Position numbers and translations under genes: made by a program
In this document: one piece after another, positions 1 through 8,500 of the stretch
Layout: the number at the start of each line of letters is the position of its first letter
How positions within the stretch are numbered: position 1 is the first letter of the stretch
The notes under the pieces: generated by a model
Database searches by the model: none
The model's input: the letters and a program-made list of their open reading frames with translations, nothing else
Told to the model about the DNA's origin: nothing
Source: Solirubrobacter sp044865965
GTDB lineage: Bacteria; Actinomycetota; Thermoleophilia; Solirubrobacterales; Solirubrobacteraceae
Reading direction: 5' to 3'
Assembly (NCBI GenBank): GCA_044865965.1
Contig: JBIOTP010000298.1
Span: 1 to 23,636 of the forward strand
DNA length: 23,636 bases

Positions 1-734
1 TCGATCTCCGCGCGCACGCGCTTGAGGTAGGCGTGAGTCTCCGGCAGGTTCTCGCCGTTGGTGCCGTCGCGCTCGTAGAGGTACGGCACGGCGTCGAGGC
101 GGAAGCCGTCCATGCCGAGGTCGAGCCAGAAGCGCAGGACCTCGAGCATCGCCGCCTGGACGTCGGGGTTGTCGTAGTTGAGGTCGGGCTGATGCGAGAA
201 GAAGCGGTGCCAGAAGTAGGCCTGCGCCTGGTCGTCCCAGGTCCAGTTGGACGTCTCGGTGTCGGTGAAGATGATCCGTGCCTCCTCGTAGCGGTGCACG
301 GTGTCCGACCACACGTACCAGTCGCGGCGCGAGTTGTCCGGGCTCGAGCGCGACTCCTGGAACCACGGGTGGTCCGAGGACGTGTGGTTCATGACGAGGT
401 CGGCGATCACGCGGACGCCGCGCTGGTGGGCGGCCTCGATGAAGTCGCGGACGTCGTCGACGGTGCCGTAGTCGGGCTGGATCGTGAAGAAGTCCGAGAT
501 GTCGTAGCCGCCGTCGCGCAGCGGCGACTTGAAGAACGGCAGCAGCCAGATGCAGTCGACCCCGAGCCACTGCAGGTAGTCGAGCTTCTCCGTCAGGCCG
601 CGGAAGTCGCCCGACCCGTCGCCGTTGGCGTCGAAGAACGCGCGCGTGTGGATCTCGTAGAAGACCGCCGTCTTGAACCACAGCGGCTCGGCCTCGAACC
701 AGTGGCCCGGGTCGTTGCGCGTGCCTGCGGCCAT
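1..734 (-). CDS. treS: Trehalose synthase / maltose alpha-D-glucosyltransferase, 3' end missing
   Basis: A GH13 enzyme that interconverts trehalose and maltose in the cytoplasm and feeds the GlgE glucan pathway. The frame is open from ATG at 734 to the window edge, giving the first 244 residues. It opens with WFKTAVFYEIHTRAFFD (about residues 19-35). It then carries DLVMNHTSSDHPWF (112-125) and the GH13 region II motif DGFRLDAVPYLYE (209-221), in which D213 is the expected nucleophile. RAFFDANGDGSGDF near the N-terminus is typical of TreS rather than other GH13 enzymes. The start is fixed by a TGATG overlap with the glgE stop, so the two are probably co-transcribed and translationally coupled. 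The C-terminal half, and any fused maltokinase domain, lies outside the window. Confidence 0.93.
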   Translation of the reverse strand, partial: MAAGTRNDPGHWFEAEPLWFKTAVFYEIHTRAFFDANGDGSGDFRGLTEKLDYLQWLGVDCIWLLPFFKSPLRDGGYDISDFFTIQPDYGTVDDVRDFIEAAHQRGVRVIADLVMNHTSSDHPWFQESRSSPDNSRRDWYVWSDTVHRYEEARIIFTDTETSNWTWDDQAQAYFWHRFFSHQPDLNYDNPDVQAAMLEVLRFWLDLGMDGFRLDAVPYLYERDGTNGENLPETHAYLKRVRAEI

Positions 735-2671
735 CAGGTCTCCACGCGGAAGATGTGCGCCTGGACGGGCCCGTCCGGGTCGAGCCGCACGTAGTTCGGC
801 CCGATCCGCCAGTCGTGGTACTCGCCGCTGAGCAGGTCCTGCACCGAGAACACAGGCGGCAGGCCGAAGTGGGCGGGGATGATCGTGAGGCCCTCCTGGG
901 CGTGGTGGGGGTCGACGTTCGCGATGACGATCACCGTGTTGCCGGGCGCCCGCTTCGCGTAACCCATCAGCGCCTCGTTCTGCGTCTCCAGCCAGAAGAC
1001 GTTCGACAGCACCTGCAGCGCGGGGTTCTCGCGCCGGATCTCGTTGATGCGGCGGATCATCGGCAGCAGCGGGCCGTCCAGCGAGCGGTCGCGGATCTCG
1101 TACTTCTCGGAGTTCAGGTACTCCTCGGAGCCGTCCCGCACCGGCACGTTCTCGAAGTGCTCGAAGCCCGAGTAGATCCCATAGCTGGGGCTCAGCGTGG
1201 CCGCGAGCACCAGCCGCGTCACGAACGCCGGCGGGCCGCCGTGCTGCAGGTAGGCGTGGAGGATGTCGGGCGTGACCGGGAAGCAGTTCGGCCGGAAGTA
1301 CTCCTTCTCCTCGCCCCACGCGAGCTCGTTGAAGTACTCGACCATCTCGTGGCGCGAGTTCTTCCAGGTGAAGTACGTGTAGGACTGCGTGAAGCCGAGC
1401 TTGGCCAGCTCGCGCATGACCGCGCGGCGGGTGAAGGCCTCCGCGAGGAAGACCACGTCGCGGTCGACCTTGTGGACCTCCTTGATCAGCCACTCCCAGA
1501 ACGGGAACGGCTTCGTGTGCGGGTTGTCGACGCGGTAGAACTTCACGCCGCAGTCGACCCAGTGCAGGACGATCCGCAGCCAGGCGTCCCACAGCTCGCG
1601 CCAGGCCTCCGTGTCCCAGTTGAAGTTGTAGATGTCCTGGTAGCGCTTGGGCGGGTTCTCGGCGTACTTGAGCGTGCCGTCGGGGCGCTGCTGGAACCAC
1701 TCGGGGTGCTCGGTCAGCCACGGGTGGTCCGCGGACGCGTTGAGCGCGAGGTCGAAGCAGACGTCCATGCCGTGGCGGTGGGCGGTCGCGCACAGGCTCC
1801 GGACGTCGTCCATCGTGCCGAGCTCCGGGTGGACGGCGTCGTGGCCGCCCTCCTGGGCGCCGATCGCGTACGGCGAGCCGGGGTCGTCCGGGCCGGCGAC
1901 GAGCGTGTTGTTGCGGCCCTTGCGCTTGTTGCGCCCGATCGGATGGATCGGCAGCAGGTAGAGCACGTCGAAGCCGAGGTCGGCGATCGCGGGGACGAGC
2001 GCCTCGGTCGCCTTCAGGCCGCCCCAGGAGCGCGGGAACAGCTCATACCAGGAGCCGAAGCGGGCCTTCACGCGGTCGACCTCGAGCGGGATCGGGTCGA
2101 GCGTGGTCCTCCCGTGGCGCTCCTGGGCCTCCTCCATCGACTCGAACAGCTCGGGCGACAGCGCGGCGTCGTACTTGGCCCGGGCGCCGGCGGTGCCGTC
2201 CTGGAGGATCCCGACCGCGGTCTGGATGGTCCCCTTTGCCGGGCCCTTGGCGCGCGCGAGCGCGCCCTCCAGCAGGAGCACGCCCTCGGACAGCTCGCCG
2301 GAGAGGTCCTCGTCGACGCCGGCCTCGACCTTGCGGTAGAGCTCGTCGCGCCAGGTCGCGAACACGTCGGTCCAGGCCTCGATCGCGAACTGCCACATGC
2401 CGGTCGCCTCGACCGTGAACTCGCCGCCCCAGCGGACGCCGTTGATGTGGGCGTCGAGCGGGTGCATCGGCGACTGCAGCCAGCGGCGCGAGCCGGGCGG
2501 GCGGTAGCACACGACGGCCCGCAGCTTCTCGTGGCCGTCGCGGAAGATGTCGGCGGTGACGGTGACGGTGTCGCCGACGCAGCGCTTCGCCGCGTAGCGG
2601 CCGCCGTCGATCACCGGCGCCGGCTTTGCGATCCTGATCCGGCGCGGTGCTTCGCTGCGCTTGGGGGGCAT
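734..2671 (-). CDS. glgE: Alpha-1,4-glucan:maltose-1-phosphate maltosyltransferase GlgE
   Basis: A GH13 enzyme of 645 residues that transfers maltosyl units from maltose-1-phosphate onto alpha-1,4-glucan. Residues 1-200 form the N-terminal beta-sandwich and helical insert typical of GlgE. The catalytic barrel starts around SWYELFPRSWGGLK (207-220). FYRVDNPHTKPFPFWEWL (378-395) holds the predicted nucleophile D382, VVFLAEAFTRR (406-416) holds the acid/base E411, and SGFEHFEN (501-508) is also family-typical. Length matches characterised GlgE proteins (about 660-700). The frame extends to 2743, but ATG at 2671 gives a family-like N-terminus and does not invade malQ. No convincing Shine-Dalgarno precedes it. 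The stop overlaps the treS start. Confidence 0.95.
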   Translation of the reverse strand: MPPKRSEAPRRIRIAKPAPVIDGGRYAAKRCVGDTVTVTADIFRDGHEKLRAVVCYRPPGSRRWLQSPMHPLDAHINGVRWGGEFTVEATGMWQFAIEAWTDVFATWRDELYRKVEAGVDEDLSGELSEGVLLLEGALARAKGPAKGTIQTAVGILQDGTAGARAKYDAALSPELFESMEEAQERHGRTTLDPIPLEVDRVKARFGSWYELFPRSWGGLKATEALVPAIADLGFDVLYLLPIHPIGRNKRKGRNNTLVAGPDDPGSPYAIGAQEGGHDAVHPELGTMDDVRSLCATAHRHGMDVCFDLALNASADHPWLTEHPEWFQQRPDGTLKYAENPPKRYQDIYNFNWDTEAWRELWDAWLRIVLHWVDCGVKFYRVDNPHTKPFPFWEWLIKEVHKVDRDVVFLAEAFTRRAVMRELAKLGFTQSYTYFTWKNSRHEMVEYFNELAWGEEKEYFRPNCFPVTPDILHAYLQHGGPPAFVTRLVLAATLSPSYGIYSGFEHFENVPVRDGSEEYLNSEKYEIRDRSLDGPLLPMIRRINEIRRENPALQVLSNVFWLETQNEALMGYAKRAPGNTVIVIANVDPHHAQEGLTIIPAHFGLPPVFSVQDLLSGEYHDWRIGPNYVRLDPDGPVQAHIFRVET

Positions 2672-2702
2672 CCCGGGAGCAGTTATCCGACTTGGCGCGT
2701 TG
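2672..2702. promoter_or_regulatory. Very short divergent glgE/malQ intergenic region
   Basis: Only 31 bp separate the chosen start codons of glgE (minus) and malQ (plus). Neither side has a recognisable Shine-Dalgarno. The only A/T-rich patch is AGTTATCC at about 2680-2687, which could serve as part of a -10 element in either direction. Promoter -35 regions must lie inside the opposite coding sequence, and leaderless transcripts are plausible. That is inference from spacing alone. Confidence 0.3.
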
Positions 2703-3926
2703 ATGAACCTGACTCGTACGTCCGGCGTCCAGCTCCACCCCACTTCACTGCCCGGCGGACGGCTGGGGCGCGAAGCCTACGCATGGATCGACTGGCTTGC
2801 GTCCTCGGGTCAGACGTGGTGGCAGATGCTGCCGCTGGGCCCGCCCGACCGCCACGGCTCGCCCTACAAGTCACGCTCCGCGTTCGCGGCCTGGCCGGGG
2901 CTGCTGGCGGAGCCGCGCGCGCGCGTGACGGCGTCGGAGGCGCTGGACTTCCGCGAGCGCTCGGCGGACTGGATCGAGGACTGGATCAGATGGGGTCCCC
3001 GCGACGCGCTGGCCGACCAGGTCCGCTTCGACCGCGAGTGGGCGGCGCTGCGCACGTACGCGATCGAGCGCGGCGTGCGGCTGATCGGCGACGTCCCGAT
3101 CTACGTCGCGGCGGGCTCGGCCGACCACCGCGCGCACCCCGAGATCTTCCAGGACGGCGCCGTCGCCGGCGTCCCCCCGGACGCGTTCACGGACAAGGGC
3201 CAGCTGTGGGGCAACCCGCTCTATGACTGGCCGGCGCTGCGCCGGCGCGACTACCGCTGGTGGGTGGCGCGGCTGCGGCGCGTGTTCGAGCTCTACGACC
3301 TCGCCCGGATCGACCACTTCCGCGGCTTCGTCGCCTACTGGGCGGTGCCCGCGCGCGCCCGCTACGCCCTCGCCGGCCGCTGGAAGCGCGGCCCGGGGCG
3401 GGCCGTGTTCGACGCGGCGCGCGCGGCGCTCGGCGCGCTGCCGCTGATCGCCGAGGACCTCGGCGTGATCACCCCGGCGGTCAACCGCCTGCGCGAGTCG
3501 CTCGGCTTCCCAGGGATGGTCGTGCTCCAGTTCGGCTTCACCCCGTCCGAGCCCGACAGCCCGCACCGTCCCGACCACCACGTAGAGGACCGCATCGCCT
3601 ACACCGGCACGCACGACCACGACACCGTGCGCGGCTGGTACGAGTCGCTCCCAGAGGCGCGGCGCGCGATGGTCGATGCGGCCATCGACCGCTACGGCGT
3701 GCGCGAGCCGGAGCCGCACTGGTCGCTGATCCGGCTCGCGTTCGCCTCGCCCGCGCGGGTGGCGATGATCCAGGCGCAGGACGTGCTCGGGCTGGGCTCT
3801 GAGGGGCGCATGAACCAGCCGGGCCAGACCGCGGGCGCGTGGAAGTGGCGGCTGTCGTCGCTGCCGTCGCGCGATCTGGCTCTGCGTTTGCGGGCGGTCA
3901 CCGAGGCGGCCGGGCGGCTCGCCTAG
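2703..3926 (+). CDS. malQ: 4-alpha-glucanotransferase (amylomaltase), short form
   Basis: A GH77 disproportionating enzyme that transfers alpha-1,4-glucan segments between glucans or maltodextrins. The start ATG at 2703 gives MNLTRTSGVQLHPTSLPGG, which matches the usual MalQ opening; an in-frame upstream GTG/TTG extension would overlap glgE. Key motifs are LIGDVPIYVA, GQLWGNPLYDW, ARIDHFRGF (nucleophile D204), LPLIAEDLGVIT (acid/base E251) and YTGTHDHDTVRGW (D305). The protein is 407 residues, about 90 shorter than the usual bacterial MalQ. The missing part falls between SAFAAWPGLL and the next conserved block near WIEDW. All catalytic residues remain, so it should be active, though substrate binding may differ. 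It diverges from glgE. Confidence 0.93.
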   Translation: MNLTRTSGVQLHPTSLPGGRLGREAYAWIDWLASSGQTWWQMLPLGPPDRHGSPYKSRSAFAAWPGLLAEPRARVTASEALDFRERSADWIEDWIRWGPRDALADQVRFDREWAALRTYAIERGVRLIGDVPIYVAAGSADHRAHPEIFQDGAVAGVPPDAFTDKGQLWGNPLYDWPALRRRDYRWWVARLRRVFELYDLARIDHFRGFVAYWAVPARARYALAGRWKRGPGRAVFDAARAALGALPLIAEDLGVITPAVNRLRESLGFPGMVVLQFGFTPSEPDSPHRPDHHVEDRIAYTGTHDHDTVRGWYESLPEARRAMVDAAIDRYGVREPEPHWSLIRLAFASPARVAMIQAQDVLGLGSEGRMNQPGQTAGAWKWRLSSLPSRDLALRLRAVTEAAGRLA

Positions 3927-4246
3927 CTTTGGCCGGCGCGGCGGGCCGGGCGAACTGCTTGCAGGTGAGGAGGGAGCCCGAACCGGCTTCCCGGGCCGCG
4001 TGATCGGGTGCGCTCGGCGAGCCTGACCAGCTCGGCCTCACGACGCGCAATCGATCATGTTCGATCAGTCGGTCCGAGGATCGATCGCGCGAGCCGTCGC
4101 GACCGGGGCGGGCTTCCCCTACCTTGCAAGAAGTTTCGCCTAGCCCGGCGCGCGGCCGGACGCTCGGCGCTGCGGCGCGAAGAACAGCTCGATCCGTCGA
4201 GGGGCCGGCCGGAGCGGCTTCGTCGCCTCGCTGCCATAGTGGGGGC
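3927..4246. other. Intergenic region between malQ and the thioesterase operon
   Basis: No credible gene lies in these 320 bp; the reading frames here lack start signals and family motifs. Contents are a weak GC-rich inverted repeat just after malQ (about 3930-3948, no T-tract), a set of 10-bp-phased TCGATC repeats at 4051-4086, and a perfect 8-bp palindrome CTTGCAAG at about 4123-4130 beside a TACCTT that could be a -10 element. The region probably holds the promoter of the downstream three-gene unit, but no matching -35 is evident. Confidence 0.4.
4051..4086. repeat. TCGATC repeats phased at 10-bp intervals
   Basis: TCGATC occurs at 4051, 4061 and 4081, so all three copies lie on the same helical face with one position (4071) skipped. 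The first two copies share seven bases (TCGATCA). This sits about 160 bp upstream of the thioesterase start and could be a cooperative operator. Chance is possible in GC-rich DNA, where CGATCG-like words are common. Confidence 0.4.
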
Positions 4247-4633
4247 GTGGACGATCTGCTGAGCCTGATGCCGTTCGCGAGCCTCATGGGCGTCGAGGTC
4301 GACGCCGCCGAGGCGGGCGAGGTACGGGGCCGGCTGGCCTGGGCGCCCGAGCGCTGCACGGCCGGAGGGATGCTGCACGGCGGGGCGCTGATCGCGTTCG
4401 CCGACACGCTGGGCGGGATCTGCGCGTACCTGAACCTCCCGCCCGGCCACCAGACGGCGACGACGACCTCCGCGACCAACTTCATGCGCGCGGTCCGCGC
4501 CGGCGATGTCACCGCCGTAGCGCGGCCGCTCCACGTCGGGCGCACGACGATCGTCGTCCAGACGGACCTCCGCGACGACGACGGGCGACGGGTCGCGCAG
4601 GTGACCCAGACCCAGGCGGTGCTGTCGCCATGA
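4247..4633 (+). CDS. PaaI/YdiI-type hotdog-fold acyl-CoA thioesterase
   Basis: A 128-residue hotdog thioesterase expected to hydrolyse acyl-CoA or aryl-CoA thioesters in the cytoplasm. The signature is GGMLHGGALIAFADTLGG (residues 40-57), with H44 and the likely catalytic acid D53. FMRAVRAGDVTAVARPLHVGRTT (79-101) is the usual central strand region of the family. The GTG start at 4247 lies just after a G-rich run (GTGGGGGC) and gives the normal family length. Upstream in-frame sequence does not look like coding sequence. The stop overlaps the next gene in an ATGA arrangement, so the two are translationally coupled. The actual substrate cannot be read from the sequence. Confidence 0.88.
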   Translation: MDDLLSLMPFASLMGVEVDAAEAGEVRGRLAWAPERCTAGGMLHGGALIAFADTLGGICAYLNLPPGHQTATTTSATNFMRAVRAGDVTAVARPLHVGRTTIVVQTDLRDDDGRRVAQVTQTQAVLSP

Positions 4634-4926
4634 CGTTCGAGCGCGCCGGCGACGGCGCGGACCCGCTCCGCCGCGAGCCGGTCGCCGGCCGGCACGAGGA
4701 GCGCCGCACGCCGTCGGGGCGGCTCGGCGTCGGGACGCTGGCGTGCCCCGAGTGCGATGCGCCGGTCTCGCTCGGCGGGTACCGCCTGTCGCCCGCCGAC
4801 TGGATCGGCTGCCCGTACTGCCGCCACACGGGCCCGTTGCGCGACTTCCTCTCGCTGGCCGCGCCCGCGCGGCCCGCGCGCGTCGAGGTGCGCCTCGTCC
4901 ACCCCGCCGTGGATGGCCGACGCTGA
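4630..4926 (+). CDS. Small zinc-ribbon protein of unknown function
   Basis: A 98-residue protein with one probable structural zinc site of four cysteines: CPEC at 39-42 and CPYC at 61-64, separated by 18 residues. The N-terminal 30 residues are charged and probably disordered. The tail RPARVEVRLVHP may form a strand. No enzyme motif is visible, so it may be a partner or regulator of its neighbours or bind nucleic acid. Its ATG overlaps the thioesterase stop (ATGA), and its last 14 bases overlap the next gene, so all three are probably made from one message. I do not recognise a named family. Confidence 0.75.
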   Translation: MTFERAGDGADPLRREPVAGRHEERRTPSGRLGVGTLACPECDAPVSLGGYRLSPADWIGCPYCRHTGPLRDFLSLAAPARPARVEVRLVHPAVDGRR

Positions 4927-5542
4927 GGTCCGCGACGTCGCGCCCGGCCTCTGGCTGTGGCGGATGGCGCACCCCGACTGGGCGCCCGGGCAGGGCTGGG
5001 ACCCGCTCGTCACCTCGGCGTGCGTCGAGTCGCGCGGTGAGGTGCTGCTCCTCGACCCGCTCGCGCCGCCCGACCGGGCGCGCGAGGTCTGGGAGCGCCT
5101 CGACGCGCGCCCGCCGACCGCCGTCGTCGTGCTCAAGCCCGACCATGTCCGCGACGTGGACAGCTTCGTCCGCCGGTACGGCGCGCGGGCGTTCGGCCCG
5201 AGCGTGTTCTTTCGCACCGACATCCCGGAGACCGAGCTCGAGCCGATCTGGCCCGGCATCGAGCTGCCCGGCGGCCCGCTGACGCTCTTCGACGGCCGCG
5301 GCCAGAACGAGACGCCGCTGTGGCTGCCCGAGCAGCGGGCGCTCGTCTTCGCCGACGCGCTCACCGCGCCCCGCGGCGAGCTCCTGGTCTGGTCGACGCC
5401 GTGGCACGAGGGGTGGGTGCTGCCGGCGCTCCGCGCGCTGCTCGACCTGCCGTTCGAGCACGTCGTGGTCTCGCACGGCGAGCCGCTGCACGGCCGCGCC
5501 GCCTTCGAGCGCGCGCTCGAGCTGCCGCCCTGGCAGCCCTAA
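4913..5542 (+). CDS. Metallo-beta-lactamase-fold protein with degraded metal-binding motif
   Basis: A 209-residue protein with the general order of an MBL-fold hydrolase: an N-terminal strand pair ending in EVLLLDPLAPP (43-53), the region where HxHxDH should stand, ALVFADAL (143-150) and a final HVVVSHGEPLHG (183-194). The canonical metal motif is replaced by LKPDHVRD (74-81), leaving only one of the usual ligands (H78). It therefore probably does not bind two zinc ions like a classical enzyme and may be a scaffold or binding protein. Start ATG at 4913 overlaps the zinc-ribbon gene by 14 nt. Its TAA overlaps the stop of the convergent TPR gene by 4 nt. The family call is moderate and the functional inference low. 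Confidence 0.72.
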   Translation: MADAEVRDVAPGLWLWRMAHPDWAPGQGWDPLVTSACVESRGEVLLLDPLAPPDRAREVWERLDARPPTAVVVLKPDHVRDVDSFVRRYGARAFGPSVFFRTDIPETELEPIWPGIELPGGPLTLFDGRGQNETPLWLPEQRALVFADALTAPRGELLVWSTPWHEGWVLPALRALLDLPFEHVVVSHGEPLHGRAAFERALELPPWQP

Positions 5543-8500
5543 TCGAGGCCGAGGAGCGCGAGGATCGCCACGCCGACGAGGCCGAACCCGATCGCGAGCG
5601 GCGTCGCGCCGCCGATCCGCCCGCCGTCGAGCGGGGCGACGGGGGTGAGCAGCGAGGCCGCCATGACCACGGCGGCAGCTCCGACGGCCTGGGTCGCCGG
5701 GACGTGCAGCGCGACGCCGAGCACGACCAGCACGAGGCCGATGCCGCCGGCGACGAGCGGGCCGCTCCAGTGCACCGCGGGGGCGGGCTCGCCGGTGTCG
5801 GCGACCGGCAGCGGCGCCCAGGGGATGCCGAGGGCGGCGCCCGCGAGCGCCACCAGCAGGGCGGGCCGCCAGCTGCGCTGGCGCAGCGAGACGCCCGCGC
5901 GGCGGGCGGCCAGCACGCGGGCGCGGGCGATCATCGCGACGACCATCAGCACGCCCACGACGAGCGGCCCCAGGCCGGCGAGCCCGCGGTCGTGGCCGCG
6001 GACGGCGGGCCACACGAACACGGCGACGGTCGCCGCGACCGCCACCGCGGCGGGCCCGAAGCCGACCAGCAGCCGCGGCAGGCGGCCGAGGAAGTCGCGC
6101 GCGAGCTCGAGCCAGCGCTGCGTCCCGCCGGGCAGGCCGCGGGCGGCCGCCGCCCGGCCGAACTGAAGCGCGAACAGCAGCGCGAGCGCGAGCCCGGCGG
6201 CGGGCACCGGCCACTGCGGCTGGCTGTCGGCGAACTGCCACTTCGGCGGCAGCGGCTTCGAGAGGTCGAGCCGCGCGAAGTAGACCCGGTCGTCCAGGAT
6301 CAGCCGGTGCTCGCGGTCCGCGAGCGCGCCGTCGAGCCGCGCCGCGCGGCCGAACGCGCCCTGGGCCGTGGCCGCGTGGCGCGGGCCGGCGTCCTCGAGC
6401 GTCACGCCGAGGTTGAACCAGGCGAGCGCGTACGTGCGCCGCACGCCCACCGCCCGCCGGAGGGCGGACACGGCCGCGTGGTCGCGGCCGAGCCTCGCCA
6501 GCGACACGCCGAGGTCGTTCCACGCCTGGAACAGCGTCGGGTCGGCGCGCACCGCGCGCCAGTCGGCGGCGGCCGCGCGGCGCGGGTCGCCGGCGTGCGC
6601 GTACGCCGAGCCGAGCGTCTCCAGGAACAGCGGGTTGCGCGGGTCGGACCTCACGGCCGCCCGCGCCGGCTCGACGGCGGCGGCCGCGTGCCCGAGGCGC
6701 AGCCGCGCGACCGCCTGGTTGTTCTCGACGGCCGGCGCGACCGTGCCGCCATCCTGCTCGGCGGCCTCGCGTGCGGCGTCGTACTGCTCGTCGGCGTCGC
6801 CGTAGCGGCGCAGGCGCAGGTAGGTGTCGCCGGCCTGGGCACGCGCGAGGTAGGCGGTCTGCGGCGACCGCGCGCGCGACGCCACCTCGTCGGCCGCGAG
6901 CAGCGTCTGCACCGCATCCTCGTACCGGCCCGCGAACCGCAGGACGACCCCGCGCTTGAGGAGGTTGCCGGCCTCGCTGTCCGACCACGTCGCGGAGCGC
7001 GCGCGGGCCAGGCGGGCGGCCTTGCCGAAGTCGCGCGCCGCGTCGTCGTAGCGCCCGCGGAGGTAGTCGATCTCCCCCGCGCGCTCGAACGCCCGCACGC
7101 TCGTCGGGAACCGCGCCGCGTGCTCGGCGGCTACCGCCGCGGCCCGGTCGTAGCGGCCGGCGAAGCGCCACAGGTTCTGGCGCCGCTCGGCGAGCGCCTT
7201 CAGGGCCTCCGCGCCGTTCATCCCGGCGTCGCGCCGCAGCCGCGCGACCGCGCCGCGGCGGTCGCCGGCCTCGGCGAGCGCGACGGCGGCGAGCATGGGC
7301 GCGTCCGTCTGGCCGCAGTCGTCGCTGTCGTTCGCGGCCGTGAACGCCGCCGGCAGCCCCGCGATGGCCTCGCGCGGGCGACCGGCCAGGATCAGGTCGC
7401 GGCGGGCGGACCAATCGGCGCACCAGGGCTCGAAGCGGCTGAGCTCGTCGGGCCGGTACAGCGGCAGGAACTCGAGCGTCCCCACCGCGATCGGCGACGC
7501 GATGCCGACCTCGTGGCGGGGCGCGATGGCGGGCGCGTCGCCGGTGAGCCGCCCGGCGCCGAGCGACAGCGGCTCCAGCGCGTCCCGTGCGATCAGGTAC
7601 TCGTCATCGCGACGGCTCAGGAAGAACAGCGCCGGCTCCTGCGGGAAGCGCGGCCCGTGGGCCAGCCGCCGCGCCTCCGTGGCGGCCGCGGCGAAGCTCC
7701 CCGCGCGCTCGAGGGCGTCGACGAGCCGGGCCTGCAGCACCGCCGGACGCCCGAGCGCGCGCGCCGCCCCGCCGGCCAGGCGGGCGGCGCTCGCGTACTC
7801 ACCGAGCCCGGCCAGCGCGCGCGCCTCGCCGGCCGCGAGGCCGGGATCGCGGTCGAGCGCCCGCGAGCGGCGGTACAACGCGAGCGCGCGGCGGTAGCGG
7901 CTGCGGGCCGTGAACGGCCGATCGTCGCGCTCCCCTGCGGAGGCCTGGGAGTACGGCGTGTCGACGCCGTCGTCGGCGTACGCCATCCGCAGCTGGACGT
8001 CGGCCTCGCCCGACCAGCCGGCGGCCGATCGCGGCTGCCGGCGCTGCAGCGCCCGGAACGTGGCGACCGCGTCCGTGTCGCTCCCGCCGATCGACTGCAA
8101 CTGGCCGGCCAGCCACGTGGCCGTCGGGTCGCCCGGGCACGCCCGCTCGGCCGCTGCCAGCTCGCGCTCGTGGTCGCCGGGGTCGGCCGTGGCCGCCACG
8201 AGGTAGGCGAGGTTCAGCTGCGGCCCGCAGGCGCCGCGCGCGCGGGCCCGGTGCAGGATCGCCCACGCGACCTGTCCGGCGTTCGGGTACGCCTCGGCCG
8301 CCGCGGCCACCACCAGCAACGCCCCGAGCTCCGCCTCCTCGGGACGGCCGCGCAGCGCGCCGTCCAGCAGCGGGTCCAGTCCCCGGTAGCGGTAGGGATA
8401 GGCGTACCACGCCACGCCGGCCGGCGCGGGCAGCGCCTGGCGGGCGTTCAGGTAGCGCCGCAGCCTCGCCGCGTCCGCGCGCGCGAACAGCCGGTCGATC

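Noticed and set aside
755..3226. 823-aa plus-strand open frame antisense to glgE
   Set aside because: It is low-complexity Arg/Val/Ala/Asp translation opposite a gene with clear catalytic motifs; GC-rich third positions keep antisense frames open.
4008..4262. 84-aa open frame in the malQ-thioesterase gap
   Set aside because: It lacks a ribosome site and motifs, is Ser/Arg-rich, and runs into the thioesterase start in another frame.
4055..7423. 1122-aa minus-strand open frame crossing the thioesterase trio and the TPR gene
   Set aside because: It is rich in Arg/Pro/Gly with no domain pattern, and overlaps four better-supported genes.
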